Assembly: GCA_014376655.1 (NCBI GenBank) | Contig: JACMRC010000021.1 | Coordinates: forward strand, 1 to 12,444 | From: Mucilaginibacter sp. | GTDB lineage: Bacteria; Bacteroidota; Bacteroidia; Sphingobacteriales; Sphingobacteriaceae | Length of the DNA: 12,444 nt | Reading direction: 5' to 3' | Part shown: in pieces, positions 5,371 to 11,853 of the stretch | Numbering within the stretch: the stretch's first letter is position 1 | How the letters are laid out: each line of letters starts with the position of its first letter | Notes under the pieces: model-generated | What the model was told of the DNA's origin: nothing | Seen by the model: the letters and a program-made list of their open reading frames with translations, nothing else | The model's database searches: none | Made by a program: the position numbers and the translations under genes

Positions 5371-7653
5371 CTATTTAATATTTACTACAGATATACCTGC
5401 GTCAATAAAGCCTGCGCGGTTATTGCCGGCATCAATATGGGCATGTATGGCAATTGCATTTTTGCCATTAGGTACAAATGCTTTTTTGCCTGCGTCATTA
5501 ATATCTTCGATGGTGTAATTGCGTGAGTGCCCGGCTATGCTGGCGGCTTTAACACCGTTGATGTACACATCGCAGTTATCCTGGTGACGGATAACCAATA
5601 CCAGGTCCTTAATGCTGGCTACGCTGCCTGCGGTAAATTCCTGGCGCATCCAGATGTCTTTGCCGGTCCAAATGGTACGCACACCCGTTGGTGTAGGCGT
5701 TGGGCGGACAAGATTTGGCGTGGCGTTAGCGCGTATGTTGTTTCCTATTCTTGAAGAAAACCCTGCTACTGCCGACTGCCATGCACCATCATTAAATGCC
5801 GGTGTTAACCACGCGGTATCTGGTTTTTCAAACGTATATTTCCAGTTACGTCCCTCCATTTGCGATGTTGGCAGAACTGTAGTCAACGTCACACTGCCTT
5901 TAATAGCCAGATCGTTTGATGCTTTAATGGTGGCTTCGGGTGCTTTCACCACCTCGCGGTCATAAGTAAGCAAGCCGTTTAATTCAGACTCTACATCGGT
6001 AGTTTCGGTATAAACTGCCGCGCTTAAACCTCGGGTTGTTTTTAAAAATGCCAAATCGCGCGAGTAAGAATGATACAGATCAGTATAATCTTTCAACTTA
6101 TCTATCATAATATAAGTTGGGCGCTGCGACCATGTATGACCGGGGATAATATAGCCTATACCGCCGTATTCACCATTAGCAACAACTTGTGTGGTTGATG
6201 GTAAAGCGTCCGGATCAGGGTAGCTGTGTACATCCAGGTAATCGCCGGCATTATACCATTCGCCGCCGCTGGCCTGGTTAACCAGGCGTGATGGGTCCAT
6301 TTGTTTAACCATGCTAACCAGCGATGGTGTGTTTTGGGCGCGCTGCGATTGGCCCTCATTAAACGTTACCCAGGTAACAATACAAGGCGAGTTCCAATGT
6401 GTTTGTACGATCCTGGCCAGCTCACTGCGGAACTCGGCAGTATCAACCGGCTGTGCTGTAAATCCACGCCCTACGTACGAGTTTGGCGATGGCATATCCT
6501 GCCATATCATCAAACCTAATTTATCTGCCCAATAATACCAGCGATAGGGCTCAACTTTAATGTGCTTACGGATCATGTTAAAGCCAAAGTCTTTGGTTTT
6601 TTGTATGTCGTATTTCAAAGCTGCGTCGGTTGGGGCGGTATAACCACCATCTGGCCAGAAGCCTTGGTCTAACGGGCCAACCTGGAACAGGAATTTATTA
6701 TTCAAATACAATTTTTTATAACCGCCATCATTCTCGACAGAGATCTTACGCATACCAAAATAACTTGATACAGCATCAACCTTAGTTGCACCTTTTACTA
6801 CAGCTATCTCAAGGTCATACAAGAATGGGCTATCCGGCGACCATAATTTAGCATTAGGTACTGGTACGCTTATTTCTGTATTGGCTTTTGCCGTCATGGT
6901 TTTAACCACCTTAGCACCATCTTTTACAGTGATGCTAAGATTTGCCGCGCCATCAGCTGTTACGGTAAGTTTAACTACACCTTTATCAATATCGGGCACA
7001 ATTTTAATATCATTAATACCTGCTTTTGGTACGGGCTCTAACCATACGGTTTGCCAGATACCGGTTACCGATTGGTACATAATACCACCCGGTTTTAACG
7101 TTTGCTTGCCGCGCGGGAAACCTCCGTTATCAGTCGGGTCAAACACGCGTACCGTAATTTCCTGTGGACCTGATGCGGTTATGGCCGAGGTAATATCATA
7201 ACTAAACGGATCATACCCGCCTTTATGTACACCTACGCTTTTGCCATTCACAAACACTTCGCTTTCAAAATCTACAGCGCCAAAGTGTAATAGGATGTTC
7301 TCGCCTTTCCAGGTGGCTGGTACGGTAAATGTGCGGCGGTACCATAAACGGTCGTGCGCCTCCATTACACCAGACAAGGCCGACTCGACAGCGAATGGGA
7401 CCAATATGTTAGATGATAGTTTGCCCGTTGGCAAAACATCACCGGCTGCACCCGGCTGGTATTGCCATAAGCCGTTTAAGTTCATCCACTTGGCACGTAC
7501 CATTTGCGGGCGCGGGTATTCAGGTAATACGCTGTTGGGGTTAACATCTTTGGCAAATTTGCTCATCAAAGCCGCCTTTTTGGGTTGCCATTGCTGCGCG
7601 AACAGTAACGATGGCAGCAGGGCACATATCGCCAGGGTTAAAAACTTCTTCAT
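5371..7653 (-). CDS. Secreted GH2-family glycosidase (beta-galactosidase/beta-glucuronidase-like)
   Basis: A 760-residue protein with a signal peptide MKKFLTLAICALLPSLLFAQ. Order: N-terminal jelly-roll sugar-binding domain (about 45-210; LNGLWQYQPG, VPFAVESALSG, RLWYRRTF, VTGIWQTVWLEPVP), Ig-like sandwich (about 210-305), and TIM barrel (about 310-600) with GFNMIRKHIKVEPYRWYYWAD and WQDMPSP. The acid/base is E433 in VTWVTFNEGQSQ and the likely nucleophile E495 in ANGEYGGIGY; both catalytic Glu are present, so it should be active. After the barrel come the GH2-typical YTETTDVESELNGLLTYDRE (549-568) and a C-terminal beta-sandwich (about 600-760; KPDTAWLTPAFNDGAWQ, DNCDVYINGVKA) of galactose-binding-like type. 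The retaining mechanism is family knowledge; the sugar (beta-Gal, beta-GlcA, beta-Man or other) cannot be read. No lipobox Cys follows the signal sequence, so it is periplasmic or secreted. It converges on GH8 and diverges from the PfkB gene. Confidence 0.9.
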   Translation of the reverse strand: MKKFLTLAICALLPSLLFAQQWQPKKAALMSKFAKDVNPNSVLPEYPRPQMVRAKWMNLNGLWQYQPGAAGDVLPTGKLSSNILVPFAVESALSGVMEAHDRLWYRRTFTVPATWKGENILLHFGAVDFESEVFVNGKSVGVHKGGYDPFSYDITSAITASGPQEITVRVFDPTDNGGFPRGKQTLKPGGIMYQSVTGIWQTVWLEPVPKAGINDIKIVPDIDKGVVKLTVTADGAANLSITVKDGAKVVKTMTAKANTEISVPVPNAKLWSPDSPFLYDLEIAVVKGATKVDAVSSYFGMRKISVENDGGYKKLYLNNKFLFQVGPLDQGFWPDGGYTAPTDAALKYDIQKTKDFGFNMIRKHIKVEPYRWYYWADKLGLMIWQDMPSPNSYVGRGFTAQPVDTAEFRSELARIVQTHWNSPCIVTWVTFNEGQSQRAQNTPSLVSMVKQMDPSRLVNQASGGEWYNAGDYLDVHSYPDPDALPSTTQVVANGEYGGIGYIIPGHTWSQRPTYIMIDKLKDYTDLYHSYSRDLAFLKTTRGLSAAVYTETTDVESELNGLLTYDREVVKAPEATIKASNDLAIKGSVTLTTVLPTSQMEGRNWKYTFEKPDTAWLTPAFNDGAWQSAVAGFSSRIGNNIRANATPNLVRPTPTPTGVRTIWTGKDIWMRQEFTAGSVASIKDLVLVIRHQDNCDVYINGVKAASIAGHSRNYTIEDINDAGKKAFVPNGKNAIAIHAHIDAGNNRAGFIDAGISVVNIK

Positions 7654-7665
7654 ATTAATAAGTGG

Positions 7666-7694
7666 TTGAGGATTAAATTGGCAGGCTAAATTTA
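7666..7694 (+). promoter_or_regulatory. Candidate promoter for the PfkB-family kinase
   Basis: TTG at 7666-7668 followed after 18 bases by TAAATTTA (7687-7694). This approximates the TTG / TAnnTTTG layout with one mismatch in the last base of the -7 box. It would start transcription near 7700, about 80 bases before ATG 7783. TAAATTTA is self-complementary and could also serve the divergent GH2 gene, but no TTG is placed correctly for that direction. Confidence 0.3.
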
Positions 7695-7782
7695 AATTAA
7701 AAAAGGAATAGTTATATATTAATCAGCAGATATGTTACAATTGGGTTTTAGGCGTAAGGCAAAATTATTAACTTGCCCCCCT

Positions 7783-8658
7783 ATGTATGATATTTGTTGC
7801 GTTGGCCATATTACTTCTGATAAAATAGTTAATACCAAGGGCATTATGCACATGCCGGGAGGGACGGCCCTCTATTTTTCGTGTGCGGTAAATAAGCTCG
7901 ACGTAAAATATGTTTTGGTAACAGCGCTTGGTGCTGCCGAAATGGAGTATGTTGACAACCTGCGTAGCAAAAACATAGAAGTAAGGGTACAACCCAGTAC
8001 GCATACCGTAATATTTGAGAATATTTACGGCGAGAACCAGGACGAACGCACCCAAAAAGTACTACAAATAGCAGACGCTTTCACCATGGAGCAGTTGTTA
8101 GATGTTGAATCGAAAGCCTTTCATTTGGGCCCGCTTTTAGCAGGCGATTTTACTACAGATTTTATAAGAACACTATCTACCAAAGGTTCGATATCGTTAG
8201 ATGCCCAGGGCTACCTGCGTAAAGTGGTTAATAAAAAAGTATTTTTGACCGATTGGCCCGACAAGCTGAACGCATTGCAATACATCGATATTTTAAAAGC
8301 TGATGTTGCCGAACTGGCCGCGCTATCGGGCTATAAAACCGTGGAAGAAGGGGTGAAATTCCTTGCCGACCTTGGTGTTAAAGAAGCCGTAATAACCAAC
8401 GGCAGCCAGGGCTCTGTAATTTACAGTGACAGTGTCTTTTACAATATCGATGCCTATCAGCCGCAATTGGTAGTAGATGCTACCGGCTGTGGTGATACCT
8501 ATATGGCCGGGTATTTATACCAACGCATTAAAAAGAATGCAGCCATACGACAAGCCGGCGAATTTGCCGCGGCTATGGCCGGGCTTAAAACCATGTCGCC
8601 GGGGCCATTTGTGGGGACTGAGGATGAGGTAATCAGGTTCCTGACACAGCGTAGGTAG
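7783..8658 (+). CDS. PfkB/ribokinase-family carbohydrate kinase
   Basis: From ATG 7783 the product is 291 residues and begins MYDICCVGHITSDKI, the usual first strand of PfkB kinases. An ATG at 7732 adds 17 residues (with CPP just before the second Met) that do not look like family sequence. Motifs, numbered from 7783: GGTALYFSCAVNKL (26-39), the N-terminal PfkB sugar-binding region; VAELAALSG (175-183), with Asp-x-x-Glu in place of the usual N-x-x-E magnesium motif; AVITNGSQGSVI; and VDATGCGDTYMAGYLYQ (231-247), PfkB signature 2, with D238 the catalytic base and the GCGD anion hole. It phosphorylates a sugar, polyol or nucleoside hydroxyl with ATP in the cytoplasm; the substrate is not predictable. 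Intact and close to family length. No terminator hairpin follows; the phased repeat array starts 10 bases after the stop. Confidence 0.85.
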   Translation: MYDICCVGHITSDKIVNTKGIMHMPGGTALYFSCAVNKLDVKYVLVTALGAAEMEYVDNLRSKNIEVRVQPSTHTVIFENIYGENQDERTQKVLQIADAFTMEQLLDVESKAFHLGPLLAGDFTTDFIRTLSTKGSISLDAQGYLRKVVNKKVFLTDWPDKLNALQYIDILKADVAELAALSGYKTVEEGVKFLADLGVKEAVITNGSQGSVIYSDSVFYNIDAYQPQLVVDATGCGDTYMAGYLYQRIKKNAAIRQAGEFAAAMAGLKTMSPGPFVGTEDEVIRFLTQRR

Positions 8659-8667
8659 CACCGCTTT

Positions 8668-8767
8668 ACCACATAATATCACACTTTATCACGCGATTAT
8701 TACATGGAATCACACGCTATCACGCGGTTATCACACGAAATCACATCGTATCACACGATTTCACAGT
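8668..8767. repeat. Helically phased array of ten ATCAC-type units
   Basis: Units of the form ATCAC-N5/6 begin at 8668 (ACCAC), 8678, 8688, 8699 (ATTAC), 8709, 8719, 8730, 8740, 8750 and 8760 (TTCAC). The spacings are 10, 10, 11, 10, 10, 11, 10, 10 and 10, a mean of 10.2 bases, matching the B-DNA helical turn. The most frequent full unit is ATCACACGNT. A higher-order 31-base period is visible: 8688-8718 and 8719-8749 agree at 24 of 31 positions, including a shared ATCACGCG start. Read on the minus strand it is a run of GTGAT words. No spacers, no hairpin ends and no long ORF. It may be a cooperative protein-binding array or a decayed tandem duplication. Confidence 0.8.
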
Positions 8768-8778
8768 ATAATTTTTAA

Positions 8779-8901
8779 CTTAAATGGCTGTATATTAACA
8801 CAATACCTAAAGAAGTGCTTTTATACGCTGAATTTACCTTGGAAAGAGTAGGGTATCGCGAGAAAGGACTCTACAAAGGTACCAAAAAAGCACTAAATTA
8901 A
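8779..8901 (+). pseudogene. Possible gene remnant: 40-codon open fragment without start codon
   Basis: Between a TAA at 8776-8778 and a TAA at 8899-8901 one frame reads as plausible protein: LKWLYINTIPKEVLLYAEF then TLERVGYREKGLYKGTKKAL-N. Composition (charged, aromatic and glycine residues well mixed; codons such as GAA, AAA, GGT) is unlike random AT-rich spacer, but there is no ATG; only a GTG at 8815 and a TTG at 8839 could start a shorter peptide. It may be the 3' end of a gene whose front was lost, or chance. I do not recognise the family. Confidence 0.3.
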
Positions 8902-9001
8902 AAAAAAGGTGGGACTTTGGAAGATAGTTTAGACGTCGGTTAATAGCAGTTAAAAAGCGATTTCCGTGGTGTAAGTACAGATAAACATTGTCCACCTTTT
9001 T
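8902..9001. repeat. Long-range inverted repeat bounding about 75 bases
   Basis: AAAAAGGTGGGAC (8902-8914) pairs with GTCCACCTTTTT (8990-9001), with one extra G in the left arm. The enclosed 75 bases (8915-8989) show no ORF, no tRNA-like fold and no match I know. The right arm followed by T5 could terminate transcription if the arms pair; alternatively these are the ends of a decayed small mobile element or a structured RNA. Confidence 0.35.
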
Positions 9002-9069
9002 ATTGTTATCTTATTATAGTTCAGACTTGGTCAATTAATCTTTTGCTCAACCAACTATTTTTAAAAAAA

Positions 9070-9077
9070 TAATTTTG
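9070..9077 (+). promoter_or_regulatory. Candidate -7 element for the ATP-grasp operon
   Basis: TAATTTTG matches TAnnTTTG exactly. The nearest upstream TTTG (9042-9045) is 24 bases away, longer than the usual 19-21. If used, the leader before ATG 9274 would be about 190 bases. A weaker TTG (9191) / TATATTAC (9215-9222) pair lies closer to the gene. Confidence 0.3.
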
Positions 9078-9234
9078 CTTGCTAAAACTGAATTGCTCAA
9101 TAATTTATCTAAAAAATTGATTTGTTTTTAACTGTTTTGTGGAAAATTTCATAAAATATATCAATAATAATTGCGATTTTTTCAAAAAACTTGTATTTAT
9201 TTAAAAACTGTTTATATATTACATCTTTATAACA

Positions 9235-9244
9235 TAACCGGTTA
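9235..9244. promoter_or_regulatory. Short perfect palindrome 30 bases before the ATP-grasp start
   Basis: TAACCGGTTA is self-complementary and stands out as GC-containing in an otherwise AT-only leader. It is placed where a dimeric regulator could control the operon. Ten bases can occur by chance, so this is a suggestion only. Confidence 0.2.
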
Positions 9245-9273
9245 ACAAAAAACTATTTTAACCTAATATTTTC

Positions 9274-10722
9274 ATGCAGGAATCAGCTTATTTTGATAAA
9301 TATAGCCCGATAAGTGGCGTTTGGGACGAGATGTATGGAGCAGATGCCAAAGTGCGTGACCATTACCGCAAAGTAATTGAATACATTTCAAGAGAGTCGG
9401 CTGACGACCTGAATAAAAAGGAGGAGCTTGCTAAACGGCTTTTCATGAGCCAGGGTATAACCTTCACCGTATATAACAGCGGCGAGGGTATTGAAAAGAT
9501 CTTCCCGTTTGATATTATCCCCCGTATTATTACCGCTGCAGAATGGGCCTTTGTAGAGAAGGGTATTAAGCAACGCCTTAACGCGCTCAACCTGTTTTTA
9601 AAAGATATCTATCATAACCAATTCATCATAAAAGATGGCATTGTACCTATTGATATTATATACTCATGCCCACATTTCCTGCGCGAAATGTATATGTTGA
9701 ATGTGCCTTATGATATTTATGTGCATATATCGGGTATTGACTTGATCCGTGATTTTGACGGGACATTCTATGTATTGGAGGATAACCTGCGTACCCCATC
9801 GGGCGTGAGTTATATGCTGGAGAACCGCGAAATAACCAAACGTTTGTTCCCCGATCTACTGCCGCAATGTGGCGTACGCAGCGTAACCGAATATCCGTCC
9901 ATCTTGTATAAAAACCTGCTGGCGTTATCGCCAAGGCAAATAGCTAACCCTAACATTGTGTTATTAAGCCCGGGTATTTATAACTCGGCGTACTTTGAGC
10001 ATACTACGTTAGCCCGTTTGATGGGTGTAGAGTTGGTTGAAGGGCGCGATTTGGTGGTTAACAATCATAAAGTATACATGAAAACTACCATCGGACTGCA
10101 ACAGGTTGATGTGATCTATCGCCGGGTTGACGATGAGTATCTGGATCCGTTGGTATTTAACCCAAGCAGTATGTTAGGCGTAGCAGGTATTATGGGTGCT
10201 TACCGTAAAGGGAATGTAGCAATTGTAAATGCCATAGGTAATGGTGTTGCCGATGATAAAGCGGTATACACTTACGTGCCCGATATGATCCGCTATTACT
10301 TAAACGAAGAGCCGATATTAAAGAACGTGCCTACCTACCAATTGGGCAATGATGAAGAGCGCGAGCACGTTTTCAAGAATCTTAACAACATGGTAGTTAA
10401 GCGCACCAATGGCAGCGGCGGCTACGGCATGCTGATGGGCCACGCGGCAACTGAAGAAGAGATTGACGAGTATAAAAAAGAGATCATCAAGGAGCCGCGC
10501 AACTTTATCGCGCAGCCAACCATAAGCCTTTCGGCAGCGCCATGCTATATGCAGGGCGAGCTTAAACCACGCCGTATCGACCTAAGACCATACGCTTTAT
10601 GCGGACCGGATGGTATTGAAATAGTACCCGGCGGACTAACCCGTGTTGCCCTTAAAGAAGGCTCGCTGGTAGTAAACAGCTCGCAGGGTGGTGGTAGTAA
10701 GGATACATGGGTGCTGGCGTAG
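9274..10722 (+). CDS. Circularly permuted type-2 ATP-grasp protein (DUF404/DUF407, COG2308)
   Basis: A 482-residue protein, full family length. The start MQESAYFDKYSPISGVWDEMYG fits the family opening, with an ordered lead into DHYRKVIEYI. Motifs: LEDNLRTPSGVSYMLENR (168-185), YRRVDDEYLDPL (282-293), VVKRTNGSGGYGMLMG (374-389; glycine-rich ATP-binding loop with K376/R377), FIAQPTISLS (411-420), RRIDLRPYAL (433-442; metal/ATP-binding Asp and Arg) and VPGGLTRVAL...NSSQGGGSKDTWV (451-480). ATP-grasp enzymes form carboxyl-amine or similar bonds through an acyl-phosphate. For this permuted group Iyer, Aravind and colleagues predicted a peptide/amide ligase working with the alpha-E and transglutaminase partners encoded next door. 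Substrate unknown. Cytoplasmic. The alpha-E gene follows after 102 bases filled by a palindromic repeat. Confidence 0.9.
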   Translation: MQESAYFDKYSPISGVWDEMYGADAKVRDHYRKVIEYISRESADDLNKKEELAKRLFMSQGITFTVYNSGEGIEKIFPFDIIPRIITAAEWAFVEKGIKQRLNALNLFLKDIYHNQFIIKDGIVPIDIIYSCPHFLREMYMLNVPYDIYVHISGIDLIRDFDGTFYVLEDNLRTPSGVSYMLENREITKRLFPDLLPQCGVRSVTEYPSILYKNLLALSPRQIANPNIVLLSPGIYNSAYFEHTTLARLMGVELVEGRDLVVNNHKVYMKTTIGLQQVDVIYRRVDDEYLDPLVFNPSSMLGVAGIMGAYRKGNVAIVNAIGNGVADDKAVYTYVPDMIRYYLNEEPILKNVPTYQLGNDEEREHVFKNLNNMVVKRTNGSGGYGMLMGHAATEEEIDEYKKEIIKEPRNFIAQPTISLSAAPCYMQGELKPRRIDLRPYALCGPDGIEIVPGGLTRVALKEGSLVVNSSQGGGSKDTWVLA

Positions 10723-10822
10723 GCCCCCTAACCCCCTAAAGGGGGAACAATAAAAGGACAATAATGACAAGAGCAATAAATAGAATATTCACCATAACTC
10801 CCCCTTTAGGGGGCTGGGGGGC
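10722..10822. repeat. Paired inverted GC-rich palindromic element between ATP-grasp and alpha-E genes
   Basis: A left copy (10722-10747, GGCCCCCTAACCCCCTAAAGGGGGAA) and a right copy in opposite orientation (10798-10822, ending GGGGGCTGGGGGGC) flank about 50 AT-rich bases. Each copy contains its own hairpin (CCCCC-TAAA-GGGGG; CCCCC-TTTA-GGGGG), and the two copies can also pair with each other. CCCCCTAACCCCCTRAAGGGGG is a sequence I recognise as a common intergenic repeat of Bacteroidota. It begins at the last base of the ATP-grasp stop codon and ends two bases before the alpha-E ATG, so the insertion exactly fills the gap and may modulate expression of the downstream genes. Confidence 0.75.
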
Positions 10823-10835
10823 ATATGTTAAGTAG
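10764..10835 (+). CDS. Possible 23-codon leader ORF overlapping the alpha-E start
   Basis: ATG 10764 to TAG 10833 encodes MTRAINRIFTITPPLGGWGA followed by YVK, running through the right arm of the palindromic repeat and overlapping the first 11 bases of the alpha-E gene in another frame. The geometry would allow translational coupling, with ribosomes opening the hairpin that otherwise occludes ATG 10825. The PPLGGWGA part is dictated by the repeat itself, so the peptide is probably not functional. Confidence 0.2.
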   Translation: MTRAINRIFTITPPLGGWGAYVK

Positions 10836-11763
10836 AGTAGCAGCAAGTTTATATTGGCAAAGCCGGTACATAGAGCGTAGCGATGGTATGCTGCGGATGC
10901 TTAAAATAAACTATGCTTCATCGCAGGATGCTATACAGGAGTTTACCTGGGAGCCGGTTATCCGCATATTTGCGGGATTGGATGAAGAGGATGAAGGCAC
11001 CCATTTAGGTAACGATAGCCGCGCTGTATTAAAATATATGGTGATGGGTAAAAACAACACCAACTCGGTATTAAACATCATCACCCTTGCCCGCGAAAAC
11101 GCGCGCAGTGTGCAGGAGCATATCACCAAAGATTTGTGGCAATGCCTTAATGAATATTACCATACCGTAAAAGACACCAAGCTGGAGCGCGCTTTACAAC
11201 GCGAGGACCCGATAAGCGTACTGGATGTGTTGATAACACAGGTAATGCTTTACTATGGTACAGTAGAGATAACCATGGAACGTGGCGAGGGCCGTAGCTT
11301 TATGAATATTGGTAAGTACCTGGAACGCGCTATTCAGTCGGTTGATATTTTAGACACCAAATTTGGCTCTATAAGCGACAATCCCGATTTGTTGACAGAT
11401 ACTACCTACTGGAAGCATTTGCTGCTGTCGCTGGGTGGATATGAGCTGTATTTAAAGACCTACCGCGAGGGGTTTGAGGCCGAGAACGTGTTAGAACAGG
11501 TTGTGTTGAATAACGATTTCCCGCGCTCTGTTATTTACTCGGTAAACAACATACAACGATATTTTGAGCGGTTACAAAACGATAGCAATATGGATGATTT
11601 TAGGGATATGACCTTTAAAATAGGCCGCCTGCAAAGCCGTATTAAATATAGCTCGGTAAAAACCATAAGGCAGGAAGGCTTGCATGCCTTTTTAACCCAA
11701 ATCCGTGGCGAGCTTTATGGCATTGCCAATGCATTGAGCGAACATTACTTTGCTAATTCGTAA
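10825..11763 (+). CDS. Alpha-E domain protein (DUF403, COG2307)
   Basis: A 312-residue, almost wholly helical protein. The start MLSRVAASLYWQSRYIERSDG is the characteristic opening of alpha-E proteins (M-L-S-R-V-A-x-S-L-Y-W-x-x-R-Y-x-E-R), which fixes ATG 10825. Other features typical of the family: an early helix with RMLKINYASS, the pair NARSVQEHITKDLWQCLNEYYH (about 91-112), GRSFMNIGKYLERAIQSVDIL (about 155-175) and the tail LHAFLTQIRGELYGIANALSEHYF. No catalytic motif is evident. The family is known only by constant linkage to permuted ATP-grasp and transglutaminase genes and is presumed to be a partner, scaffold or substrate-binding component of that ligase. Length is normal (about 310-320). 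Its ATG lies two bases past a GC hairpin, so translation may depend on that hairpin being opened. Confidence 0.88.
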   Translation: MLSRVAASLYWQSRYIERSDGMLRMLKINYASSQDAIQEFTWEPVIRIFAGLDEEDEGTHLGNDSRAVLKYMVMGKNNTNSVLNIITLARENARSVQEHITKDLWQCLNEYYHTVKDTKLERALQREDPISVLDVLITQVMLYYGTVEITMERGEGRSFMNIGKYLERAIQSVDILDTKFGSISDNPDLLTDTTYWKHLLLSLGGYELYLKTYREGFEAENVLEQVVLNNDFPRSVIYSVNNIQRYFERLQNDSNMDDFRDMTFKIGRLQSRIKYSSVKTIRQEGLHAFLTQIRGELYGIANALSEHYFANS

Positions 11764-11831
11764 ATTTGAAAATGTGCCGATTTGAAGATTTGAAAATGAA
11801 CCGATGGTCATGATTTTCAAATCTTCAAATC
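11764..11831. repeat. AT-rich palindromic repeat between alpha-E and transglutaminase genes
   Basis: GATTTGAAGATTTGAAAAT (11779-11797) and its exact complement (11813-11831) form 19-bp arms around 15 bases. The word TTTGAAAATG also occurs directly repeated, just after the alpha-E stop (11765-11774) and at the end of the left arm. TTTGAAAATGTGCCGATTTGAA-type repeats are familiar to me from Bacteroidota spacers. No T-run follows, so it is not a standard terminator; it may stabilise or process the transcript. Confidence 0.7.
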
Positions 11832-11853
11832 ACCAAATTAAATAATCAATAAC

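Larger units (their letters stand above)
9002..9273. other. AT-rich leader upstream of the ATP-grasp operon, no gene seen
   Basis: This 272-base stretch is strongly AT-rich with many A- and T-runs, and contains no credible ORF or RNA gene on either strand. It holds a -7-like element at 9070-9077 and a short palindrome at 9235-9244, described separately. The length is large for an ordinary Bacteroidota promoter region, so a long leader or curved upstream DNA is possible. Confidence 0.6.

Noticed and set aside
5222..5518. 98-codon plus-strand frame after the GH8 gene
   Set aside because: Its first part is the palindromic repeat translated (SLRAKRGNR) and the rest crosses the terminator and the antisense of the GH2 gene.
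6881..7669. Plus-strand frames of 106 and 142 codons opposite the GH2 gene
   Set aside because: They are antisense shadows of a gene with complete catalytic motifs, and they show no domain or start context of their own.
7732..7782. 17-codon N-terminal extension of the PfkB kinase
   Set aside because: The extra residues (LQLGFRRKAKLLTCPP) do not resemble the family start; the canonical first beta strand begins at ATG 7783.
8668..8767. Tandem array considered as a CRISPR
   Set aside because: Units are about 10 bases, directly adjacent, without unique spacers, and no cas genes are present.
8704..8778. 24-codon ATG frame inside the phased array
   Set aside because: It is produced by the repeat sequence; the 31-base period breaks the frame between units, so no coding repeat is being kept.
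8902..9001. tRNA or known riboswitch in the inverted-repeat segment
   Set aside because: No cloverleaf, TTC-arm motif or known riboswitch core could be traced.
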